A DNA stretch of 27,070 bases from Saccoglossus kowalevskii (lineage: Eukaryota > Hemichordata > Enteropneusta > Harrimaniidae): assembly GCF_000003605.2 (NCBI RefSeq), contig NW_003150756.1:85205-112274 (forward strand), written 5' to 3'. Shown here piece by piece: positions 20,401 through 27,070 of the stretch. The notes below the pieces were generated by a model that saw nothing but the letters and a program-made list of their open reading frames with translations, was not told where the DNA came from and ran no database searches. The first letter of the stretch is position 1; each line of letters starts with the position of its first letter. The position numbers and the translations under genes are program-made.

Positions 20401-23066
20401 CTTTGAATCTCTCTCATATCATACAATATGACACAAATTTTCACACATTTTATTAGTACCTCCAATGTAAATATATGTAACTGAACAGATTTTAAATAAA
20501 ACTTCATTTAATTAAATAATAAATTGTGGTCATATTTTAAAAATATAAAAAAGTTTATCTAAGTTTAACACTGAAATAAAAAATTGTAGTGTAATTACTG
20601 TTTATAATATATGTGAGAATCCAAATATTCATTTTTTGTATAGATAATTGAAAAATAAAAAATTAATGTGATAACAAACATATATCATGTAAAAATTTCA
20701 AACCAAATTTGAAAACTACCGTGATTGATATACAATGTATATATTAACTTCAATCAAGTACATGTATTTATTACACTCATAAAATCCAATCAAGGAAAAC
20801 AAAACTTACATATATCTGAAACACAACAGATTTTAATGGTAAATAATTATTCTTTTTACACTATATTTTTGTTATAAAGCAACTCATTTAAATAAAGCCC
20901 ATAATAAAGTTTCTAATGACCTCTGGTGCAGCAGAGTCAAAACCAGCAATATCCAGCATCCCTGTATCATCAGGATCTGCAATAGTGAAACCTGTAGATG
21001 TCATACCGCATACGATTAATTTAGCGTCTATGTTCATCTTTTCACGATACTGCCGTAGGGCTTCAACAGGTTGTACATTTCCACACCATGTTTCACAATC
21101 AGTGTACACAATAAACACGTCAATGGGAATATTGTTTTTTAAGGCATGTATCATTGGTAAAGAACAGTTTGTTGCACCCATGGGAATACGTTTCATTTCA
21201 TTTATCACTTCAGTCAACTTCATGCTAGCATTTATTTTCAATGGAACCATGGTATGAGAAAAGGCTACAGTATGAGAGTTTTTTTCAGTTCTCACAGTGA
21301 CCATAGACATGGCAGCCGATGCACAGTATGCAGACACGTTTGAAGCACCATGAATGTTACAGCTCATTGATCCACTGACATCTAAAGCTAACATGAAACG
21401 TTTATCAGTTGGTTCTACATTCTTGAATGAAGCATAAAATGCATCATCTAATGCATTCATTATCAACTTATTCGGCTGCCAATTCAATTTTCCTTTATCA
21501 CCATGTCCTGATTGGTAGGTCTTCAAAGCCAGAAGAACATTAAAAGGGTGGATACGTGCTTTTTTGAGTGACTCTTCGCATTGCAATTGTTCACACACCA
21601 TTGAGACTTCGTCACTCAATTCGTCACTCAAAAGCTCAATTGATGTCATCTTTCCAAGGTTCCTTATCATTGCTGTCATCGGCATTTCTCTCAACAAGGC
21701 CTGCCAAATCAATTTTGAGCTGAGAAATTGTGTTGGTACATGTTCTCTCACAAGTCTATGTTTCTCAATAAGCTGCACTACTTTCTCTTCTTCATGGGCC
21801 TCCTTTGCCTCCTCCACAGCTGTGAGGAATTCAAGTACTTGGGCAGTCTCTTTCTCTTCTTTCTCATTCTCAGTATCCATGTCTGCTTCTTCATCTATGG
21901 CAAAATCTTCCCTAGCGACTTTTAAACCTTTGATTATGTATTTCAACACAGCAGCAGTGGGTTTCTTGGTTGCCTTAATATGAGCTAATCGCAGTACATC
22001 TCTGTGTGTCCAACCATTCCGCTGTCGGTATTTTGTCACAGCCAAGGCAAGCTGTTTACCGCTTTTCCTTTTATACCAATCCTGTACAGCCCGTCGGTGT
22101 GCTCTCCCCCATCCAGTACCTCTGCTCAGTTTCTCGCACAGCTCTAAAAATGCAAAAAGATGAGTGGGTATTCGGCAGACATCATCTAGTACTTTATATG
22201 CAGCTTGTTTCGTCTTCAAATCTTTGTCTCTAGCGCAGATTGCCAGGGCAAACAAAATGGGATTTTGTTTCGCCGTTCGCCCTTCAACACTGAAGGTTTT
22301 GATCTCGTTCACCACTTTCTCACCTTCGCCGTTCATTATCATTCTTCTAATGCACTGAGCATTCTCCAGACCTAGTTCCTTCTCCCCTACGTAATATGTA
22401 CCGCCTTCAGAGCCCAGGCACATAAATCTGCGAAGACGGTTGATGTCGGACACTTCCCAAACATACCCGCCTGCGTTGTTTATCACCTGGTCTTCACGCA
22501 TCGGTTCAGACTGCGGTGTCCCTACCACATAGCTCAATATGGAATTCAATACTCCGGCCATTTCCAATTTCTACTCCTGCAGTTGATAATATTTCACGGA
22601 GCAGATGTTTACAGCAAGACTCGCTGCTCTCGAAGCTGTAGACCGTGGAGACGGGTATTCGGCCCTCGTCGTCGTCGTTTATTAAGTTTTCTTGCTGACT
22701 CAAGCACTTTTTATGGGTAACTATGTGCGTCATTTTTATAAATAGATTTTAACAAAAGTCCTACTAGGTCAGCAAAATTAAAAAATACGCTATATTCTTA
22801 CAACGGATATTGCACGACGATTTTGAAATGTGTCAAAGGAGTGTTATTTCGACTTGCAAAAAATGTGCCAATTCGACTTTTTCTACTCCGTACATGTCAT
22901 GGTACGCATATAAGATACGATGTCATATAAATTACCGAAGTGAAAGCTGCATCGTTGCTAGCTAAAATAATTCGAGACCACATACCTTAAAATGAGAGTA
23001 TTTCTTCACAAAATCAGCGACTGATGTGACCTGTTCGTATGTTGTGCCGCCCACAAGCAGAGGCAT
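11420..23066 (-). CDS. NTAN1: NTAN1, protein N-terminal asparagine amidohydrolase (ten coding exons, complete)
   Basis: NTAN1 deamidates N-terminal Asn to Asp, making proteins substrates of the Arg/N-degron pathway. Exons in coding order on the - strand: 23066-22986, 19507-19405, 18790-18725, 18142-18037, 17425-17352, 16107-16054, 15539-15486, 13913-13813, 13646-13533 and 11590-11420. All have GT donors and AG acceptors with matching phases, giving 307 residues plus stop (human has 310). Family blocks in order are N-terminal MPLLV, PEGLLYIYQREFATT, VLGTEDATTCHMTVLRHTG, CLSHCDGSG, LHIIGGFTDD, LNDVVKNGVHWPVIYGVA, TGDIYPASFADKGPD, LQIGPFEYKPWPHAHMWL, LSTSPQVEPPDFV and the terminal IWTKVNP. The DATTC cysteine falls at residue 75, the nucleophile position of human NTAN1. 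Exon 1 uses ATG at 23066-23064. Intron 1 (22985-19508) contains RO60 on the same strand. Identification is firm; exon ends are unconfirmed by RNA. Confidence 0.95.
11756..13010. repeat. Irregular tandem repeat in the last NTAN1 intron
   Basis: About eight degenerate units with spacing of roughly 110-190 bases fill the intron. Each has a block like aagctgaaaattaatta, then atgcaaattaggtaattaat, then ctaatcgggtctgtgcatagtcc, then atgtaccaagtttcattgaa and atgtgatgattactactt. The left edge, aaagcttagaaagaactc, recurs with the following 100 bases at 19787-19935, so this is a dispersed element with an internal expanded array. The 62-codon frame at 12855 reads through repeat and is not a gene. Confidence 0.85.
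13969..14888. mobile_element. 910-bp DNA transposon with perfect 32-bp inverted ends and TAAAA duplication
   Basis: The element spans 13974-14883 in the NTAN1 intron between exons 13913-13813 and 15539-15486. It starts CCATGGAAGGTAAAAAGAGA and its outer 32 bases are repeated perfectly in inverted orientation at the right end. TAAAA flanks both ends (13969-13973 and 14884-14888), a 5-bp target duplication. The interior has no transposase-like frame. The absence of any mismatch between the ends suggests a fairly recent insertion. CCATGG is its own reverse complement. Confidence 0.92.
14889..16053 (-). other. NTAN1 introns around exon 15539-15486, no other feature seen
   Basis: Apart from the 54-base exon at 15486-15539, I saw only AT-rich intron. 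The 60-codon + strand frame at 15616-15798 begins next to that exon and shows no recognisable domain; it is treated as chance. Confidence 0.5.
16391..17040 (-). repeat. 157-bp tandem repeat array, copy 2, inverted relative to copy 1
   Basis: This is the reverse complement of the 1-727 family, with about four units. The marker tagagaatt (tagatattt in the first unit) falls at 16525, 16691, 16848 and 17011; one spacing is 157 bases, and two are longer because of small insertions. The unit nearest 16391 carries the same divergent block as the last unit of copy 1 (caatgggacttgctgttttc when read on +) and stops at the same terminal sequence. It lies in an NTAN1 intron. A poly-T run follows at about 17050. 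Confidence 0.9.
17426..18724 (-). other. NTAN1 introns around exon 18142-18037, with a short ACACT microsatellite
   Basis: Besides the exon at 18037-18142, I saw only AT-rich intron. A short run of four ACACT-like units lies at 18281-18300. No RNA gene or additional exon was recognised on either strand. Confidence 0.55.
18969..19333. mobile_element. 361-bp MITE with inverted ends and TA flanks
   Basis: The element at 18971-19331 has ends ggtgattttccgtaca and, reversed from the right, gaccattttccgtaca, followed by related tgcgagat/tgcgagaat blocks. TA flanks both sides, as expected for mariner-like insertion. The interior is much richer in CpG (acgcgcgtcgaacg, tgacgcgactacgacg) than the surrounding intron. 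No coding frame was seen. Confidence 0.75.
19787..19935. repeat. Short copy of the 11756-13010 repeat family
   Basis: The opening aaagcttagaaaaaactc, the following gagtattggagacacatta and the agccaaaaactaataatgcaaatcag block match the left part of the 11756 array in the same order and orientation. It lacks the expanded tandem units, so it is a single-unit or truncated copy in NTAN1 intron 1. Confidence 0.75.
20767..20772 (-). promoter_or_regulatory. Possible polyadenylation signal for RO60
   Basis: AATAAA is read on the - strand about 115 bases downstream of the RO60 stop codon. In AT-rich DNA such hexamers arise by chance, so support is positional only. If used, a same-sense NTAN1 pre-mRNA would also cross this site inside intron 1. 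Confidence 0.4.
20888..22561 (-). CDS. RO60: RO60 (TROVE2, SS-A/Ro 60-kDa autoantigen), intronless, nested in NTAN1 intron 1
   Basis: Ro60 is an RNA-binding ring protein that holds Y RNAs on its outer face and threads misfolded noncoding RNA ends through its central hole. One frame of 557 codons starts at ATG 22561-22559 and ends with TAA 20890-20888. The frame is open two codons further upstream, but only to a TTG, so this Met (MAGVLNS) is the start. The TROVE domain covers about residues 18-375, with conserved GRTAKQNPILFALA, GTGWGRAHRRAVQDWY, NGWTHRDVLRLAH, HRLVREHVPTQ and KKARIHPFNVLLAL. A von Willebrand A-like domain follows, with a MIDAS formed by D394-x-S396-x-S398 (DVSGSMS), T464 (GATNCS) and D488 (YTDCET). 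An acidic helical segment (about 223-263) corresponds to a less conserved part of human Ro60. The length is close to human (538). All key residues are intact, so the gene looks functional; no poly-A tail or direct repeats survive to prove retroposition. Confidence 0.97.
   Translation of the reverse strand: MAGVLNSILSYVVGTPQSEPMREDQVINNAGGYVWEVSDINRLRRFMCLGSEGGTYYVGEKELGLENAQCIRRMIMNGEGEKVVNEIKTFSVEGRTAKQNPILFALAICARDKDLKTKQAAYKVLDDVCRIPTHLFAFLELCEKLSRGTGWGRAHRRAVQDWYKRKSGKQLALAVTKYRQRNGWTHRDVLRLAHIKATKKPTAAVLKYIIKGLKVAREDFAIDEEADMDTENEKEEKETAQVLEFLTAVEEAKEAHEEEKVVQLIEKHRLVREHVPTQFLSSKLIWQALLREMPMTAMIRNLGKMTSIELLSDELSDEVSMVCEQLQCEESLKKARIHPFNVLLALKTYQSGHGDKGKLNWQPNKLIMNALDDAFYASFKNVEPTDKRFMLALDVSGSMSCNIHGASNVSAYCASAAMSMVTVRTEKNSHTVAFSHTMVPLKINASMKLTEVINEMKRIPMGATNCSLPMIHALKNNIPIDVFIVYTDCETWCGNVQPVEALRQYREKMNIDAKLIVCGMTSTGFTIADPDDTGMLDIAGFDSAAPEVIRNFIMGFI
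22506..22733 (-). other. Possible upstream ORF overlapping the RO60 start
   Basis: A 75-codon ATG-initiated frame starts 172 bases upstream of the RO60 ATG and ends 53 bases inside the RO60 coding region, in a different frame. It has no recognisable domain. If the RO60 transcript begins upstream of 22733, this frame would tend to reduce RO60 translation. If transcription starts from the nearby TATA-like site, it would not be in the mRNA. Chance overlap is equally likely. Confidence 0.3.
22733..22740 (-). promoter_or_regulatory. TATA-like sequence upstream of RO60
   Basis: TATAAAAA reads on the - strand about 172-179 bases upstream of the RO60 ATG and overlaps the A of the upstream frame's ATG. 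A start site about 30 bases further on would give a 5' leader of about 140 bases. TATA-like strings are common in such AT-rich DNA. Confidence 0.3.
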
Positions 23067-23289
23067 GTCAATGCTGCTGTCCACAAAATTCTTCGCGGGT
23101 AAATAAAGCAAGAGGAAATAATGTGCAAGCATTCAAACAACATTGGAATCAGATTCTGATTCAGATCCAGAATCAGTTTAGGTTCGAATTCGTAATAATT
23201 ATAAAAAAAAAGAATCAGAATCGCCAGATGAAAAATCAAAAACAATTATACGTTCATTGATTGTTAGTGTACGTACTACCAAAACAACA
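23067..23289 (-). other. NTAN1 5' leader and probable promoter region
   Basis: This short stretch separates the NTAN1 start codon from the 3' end of the LINE remnant. It has no clear TATA element close to the ATG. The 79-codon - frame at 23006-23245 overlaps exon 1 out of frame and is not a gene. NTAN1's promoter is presumably here or extends into the LINE remnant. Confidence 0.4.
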
Positions 23290-24880
23290 AGCATAAAGGC
23301 GTATTAAAGAATGTCTTTTATTCATCAGATGTATACTACAAGAACATACAACAAAGGTAATATATATGTAAAATAATGACAGAAACAATTTACAAATTAA
23401 CTAAAACTAATAAAATACATAATAGTTAAGAGAGAAAGAAAAACAGACAATTTTAAAAGCATAAAAACACGTATAATAAAAAGGCAGTTATGAGGCAGCT
23501 GGAAATCCTTTATTAAACTGTCTTCCCTCATAGTAAAACACAACAACTCTTTTAATATTTGTCTATCTTTTAGTTTTAGTATATTTATCAAATTGTCATA
23601 GTCAGAGCAATTGTCCTGGAGTATGTTGTTTTTGTCGAAGAGGTCATCTCTCTCTTTTTTGTAATATTTGCACAGTGACTGTAGAAGGAAGTGTGTCTCA
23701 TTTTCGATCTGATCATTGTTGCATATTAAGCATTTTGATCAGATCAATATTTTCCATTTGCAGTGTATGTGCACTTAGATTCTTCTTAGCTTGGTCGTCG
23801 CCGACGGACCTGTGTTTTGGATTAATAGTTTCTAGATAATTTTCAAAGGTGAAATCTTGTTTTATTTCCTATATTTTAGTAGTTCATTTTTTGGTTTCCG
23901 CCTTTGTTGTCATTATATAGTGATTCCTTGGCATTTGTTTGATAGAGAAATTGCATTTTTTCTTTAAATCTAATGATTAGATTGTCATGCGGTTATCGCT
24001 ATGTTTAATAATTTGAGTAGACGTTTAATACTAGATTTCATCAGTTTTTACGCATAGTCTGTAACATTCATTGACCAGTGTATTTTCCGGCTTATTAGCA
24101 ATTTTCAGCCAATATTTAAACATTTGGGTCAGACTTGCTAAGCGTAGTGGGTAGCGAACCAGTTCCATTTTAATAGGCAACCAATGTTTGTGTCGTTACA
24201 GCCAACTTTTAGAAGAAATTTACAGAATTTCAGGTGGAGTTTTTCTGCTGGTGTTGTGCAGTTTGATAGGTTTGACGATTGTTTGATGTTATCACATGAC
24301 CAATAAAGCAGGAATGGGTTGACCACTGCGTCAAACATCTTTAGATATGCTTTTACCGGGATATTTGTTTCTCAGACTTAATATAATTGCTGTTTTAGAC
24401 TGAATAGGGCTTTCATTGTTTTTAAAGTCAATTTGGGCTTTGTGAAGTTTTCCTGTGAAATTAATTGTAATACCCAGATATGTATAAAAAGAAACTTTTT
24501 CAAGCTCTTTCTTATTTACATAAAATTTAAACTTGTTTAGACTTGTCCCCAATTTATTGAAAATGATTGTTTTTGATTTTGATATGTATATCTCTAGTTG
24601 CCATTTTTGCAATAAATCTCAAGTGAGTTTAATGCATTTAATATCCCAGTGTGTGACAGCAAAAGAAGATCATCTGCGTATAAAAGACATCACAACTGAC
24701 TGTCCAGTAGAGTTGGTGGGTCATTTTGTGATAGATCAATGTGTCTTTTAATGTCGTTTATGTATATATTGAATAGCAATGGACTTAATCCACCACCTTG
24801 TCTTATACCTTTCTGGATTGGAAATAGCTTAGTTAGGCCTTCTTTTACTTTTACACATCCTGTATTCGCAAATATACAGT
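23290..24880 (-). pseudogene. Decayed LINE (non-LTR retrotransposon) ORF2 remnant, 5'-truncated
   Basis: Reading the - strand from 24880 down, broken frames show reverse-transcriptase motifs: IRQGGGLSPLLFNIYINDI near 24790 (motif B), then, after a stop and frame change, YADDLLLL near 24665 (catalytic motif). Next come SKSKTIIFNKLG near 24560 and FYTYLGITIN near 24490, then FDAVVNPFLLYWSCD near 24325. EKLHLKFCKFLLKV near 24235 and FKYWLKIANKP near 24105 follow. A Cys/His-like tail, CLICNNDQIENETHFLLQS, lies near 23720. An AATAAA-like signal on - near 23320 may mark the 3' end. The order matches the RT-to-C-terminal part of Jockey/CR1/I-type LINEs. Several frameshifts and stops make it inactive, and the endonuclease half is absent. 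Confidence 0.88.
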
Positions 24881-26846
24881 AAAAACAACAATCTTCAAAA
24901 TTACATATTCCCGGCCATATTACATAACTGAAAATGTAAGTAAACCCAAAAAATGAACATTAAACCTAAAACAGCTGAGTAGCTGATTTCCTGGCCAAAT
25001 CACAATTCCAATCAGTATATTAATTAACACCACTGTCCCGCTATCAAAATCACAGTTCATGGCCACGCTGTTATTTTTACGACTATTGTAATCTTCATCG
25101 TCAAATTTATAAACAGCGATTTTTCCTATCTACATGGCATCATTTTTTTTCTCACGTGGAGAGTCCAACTTTCCCCGATATTTTTTCGATTTATTCGCAA
25201 ACAACAATACGATTTGATAAAAATCTTTGTTTTGAGTCAACTTGAAAATTATCAAATTATTTTTCCCCCCACATTTCCCTTAACTAACGGATTAGTTTAT
25301 TGTTTTCCTATGGTAGTCTGATATAGAAAGGCCATAAAATTGAGGATCGTGCATGTAGGTGTTTTTAAAACCAAGTCTTTAACAGCTTGAAACAATCATT
25401 AATTAAACAGTCAATTTTAAATTAGTTAATTATCCTGATTATCCGACATTGAAAATGCCACGCGGAAGCAGAAATCACGAATTTAACAAATCGAAATCTT
25501 AGGAGAAACTTCTGTTCATATATTAAATACCGGGGTGTACGTATGTGCTGGCACTCCATTCATAAAATGATTATTGATGGTGACGCAATTCATGAAAGAT
25601 TACAAAATTATGTTTATATGTTTTACAGAAATAAAATGCGAAGGGCGCAAAGATTCACCCGATTGTAGGATGATTGCTAATTGAGTAGTTGCGAAAGGAG
25701 GAATTCTCACATATAAAATATTTTAATTTGTTTAAATATGCCAGGCCTGGTAGACGCATTAAACAAAATATTCCTGTTCATACATTCAAATAAAGTTTGA
25801 TCATTCTTTGTGTGGATTGGTCATACTGTCCTCGTGAAAATAAAACTCACTTTGTCGAACCTAAACATTTGTGTAACTTTTCACGTTGCATACATTGCAT
25901 ACCAGACCCGGACAATATGTAGAAATTATTTATTGGGAACGTGCAATTGAGATACGTTATGTTTTTCAAGACTGTAGTTATAACTATGGGTCTTATTTTC
26001 TGTCCAATTAGGTATGAATTCAAGGTATAAATGAAACATTGATCTATATGCAAGACCTAAATCCCACCCGAATTCCGTTTAAATATCGAATACAGAACAT
26101 GGATCATGGAACATCCACAGTTTCTGATGGTTTGAAGAGGTCAAAAGACGAAGGACTGTGATTTCACATTTGTCAAATTAAATCAAGCAACAAAGTGTTA
26201 TCTTGTCTTTATTCGGTATAAAAAGTGTACTTTCGTATAAATATGGGCATGGATTTCGTAAACACAATGGTATAAAAATGCACACACTTTTGAAGGCTCA
26301 ATGGCATCCCTCTACCCAATTTTAGGTCTCGTTTAGTAACAAAATAAAAATGACATTTGGACAACATTTTTTGTGAGACTGCAAAATCTACAAAGCACAA
26401 TATATATAATCAAAGGCGGACGTCTATGAATTTTCTGTTTTTGAGTTGTTAACAGTGTAATGTATTACTTATATTTAATTTTACCCCCATGCTTTAGTCA
26501 AAGATGGATAAAATGACGTATTCACTGCCCCCCCCCCCTTCGACTCCACTTTTGTTTTATGATAAGTAACACACTCGCTGAATAGCGAACTCGAATCCGA
26601 ACAACTGTAACCGAATACTAATCCGAAAACATCATTCGGCGGTAGTTTGTTTTTGTTCCCACTTCCTGGTTCTCCGAATACTCATCGTGCCTTGCTGTGA
26701 ACCTGCTGTTGATATGGTAGATGATCCTAATAGAGGTGAGATATGTAAGACAGGTAAAACTAGATATATATAATTCATTATATGCTGTCTAAATCTACGT
26801 GTTCCAAAACGCATTCCGAACACGTGAATTATCATGAACATGGATG
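24881..26846. other. Intergenic DNA, nothing recognised except a C11 tract
   Basis: AT-rich sequence with scattered short frames (68 codons at 25847-26053 on -, 63 at 26209-26400 on -, 77 at 26632-26865 on -). None shows a recognisable domain or splice pattern. A run of eleven C lies at 26528-26538. No RNA gene, repeat copy or inverted repeat was identified by eye. Confidence 0.5.
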
Positions 26847-27070
26847 ATGGAAGCGTGCCAACCATTTACTGTACATGCTAGCCCTGAGTACAGTCCTGTA
26901 GGTTGGCCTCCTTCCGTTGATCATTCGGCCCCCACAGTCCTGAGAAGTCGCATAGACCGGGGATTCGACACTATTGTGAAAGAGTGTATCGGGCGATTTA
27001 AGAGGCATTCAGCTTTGCAGTTAAAAAATAAGCAGGTCGATACGTCTAACTATTCTAAATACCTTAACTG
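26847..27070 (+). CDS. Possible start of an unidentified gene, open to the right edge
   Basis: From ATG at 26847 the frame stays open for 74 codons and two further bases to the window end. The predicted start is MEACQPFTVHASPEYSPVGW, followed by a proline/serine-rich stretch and then a basic, helix-prone part (RSRIDRGFDTIVKECIGRFK). The DNA is visibly more GC-rich than the flanking intergenic DNA, which fits coding sequence. I do not recognise the family. An in-phase ATG choice is uncertain because two other ATGs lie just upstream in another frame, one of which stops after 13 codons. It could instead be a chance frame or part of a mobile element. Confidence 0.35.
   Translation, partial: MEACQPFTVHASPEYSPVGWPPSVDHSAPTVLRSRIDRGFDTIVKECIGRFKRHSALQLKNKQVDTSNYSKYLN

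Noticed and set aside
21564-21983. A 139-codon + strand frame opposite RO60 (and others at 20916-21257, 21728-21925, 22006-22233 and 22164-22358)
   Set aside because: All are antisense shadows of the conserved RO60 coding region with no recognisable domain of their own.
20888-22567. RO60 starting two codons earlier at 22567
   Set aside because: The codon there is TTG; the first ATG of the frame is at 22561-22559, giving MAGVLNS.
24533-24751. A 72-codon + frame in the LINE region
   Set aside because: It is the antisense of the reverse-transcriptase remnant.
26632-26865. A 77-codon - frame near the right edge
   Set aside because: No domain or splice context; it partly overlaps the more convincing + frame at 26847.
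1-27070. A prokaryotic-style gene cluster, defence system or CRISPR array
   Set aside because: The genes are split by spliceosomal introns and the tandem repeats are 157-bp or irregular units without regular spacers.

Overview
The window is nuclear DNA from an animal. It is strongly AT-rich, its genes are split by GT-AG introns, and its introns and intergenic DNA are full of DNA-transposon remnants, tandem repeats, microsatellites and a decayed LINE. The protein sequences are clearly metazoan and fairly close to their vertebrate orthologues. The repeat landscape suggests a marine invertebrate (hemichordate, echinoderm, amphioxus or lophotrochozoan), but nothing here fixes the phylum.

Three real genes are present. 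(1) RRN3/TIF-IA, the RNA polymerase I initiation factor, lies on the + strand at about 1331-8860. Twelve coding exons were rebuilt by hand; the first ~170-200 residues lie left of the window. (2) NTAN1, the N-terminal asparagine amidohydrolase of the Arg/N-degron pathway, lies on the - strand at 23066-11420. All ten coding exons join in frame to give 307 residues, with the catalytic Cys at position 75 as in human. (3) RO60 (TROVE2/SS-A), the Y-RNA-binding Ro protein, lies on the - strand at 22561-20888. It is one uninterrupted 557-codon frame, sitting entirely inside intron 1 of NTAN1 on the same strand.

RRN3 and NTAN1 converge tail to tail across about 2.6 kb. They are also neighbours on human 16p13.11, so this looks like old conserved linkage. 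The intronless RO60 nested in NTAN1 intron 1 is the most unusual arrangement in the window. It suggests an old retroposition that stayed functional, or a gene that lost its introns and could share regulation with its host.

Layout: 1-727, 157-bp tandem repeats; 728-1311, dispersed repeat; 1331-8860, RRN3, with a 1.17-kb inverted-repeat transposon, a small relative of it and two long (TA)n tracts in its introns; 8861-11419, intergenic DNA with a 392-bp MITE and a second copy of the dispersed repeat; 11420-23066, NTAN1, whose introns hold an irregular tandem repeat, a 910-bp element with perfect terminal inverted repeats, an inverted second copy of the 157-bp array, a 361-bp MITE and RO60; 23290-24880, a decayed LINE upstream of NTAN1; 24881-26846, nothing recognised; 26847-27070, a frame still open at the right edge that may be the first exon of an unidentified gene.

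No tRNA, rRNA, Y RNA or CRISPR array was recognised. All similarities are from reading and recall; no search was run.
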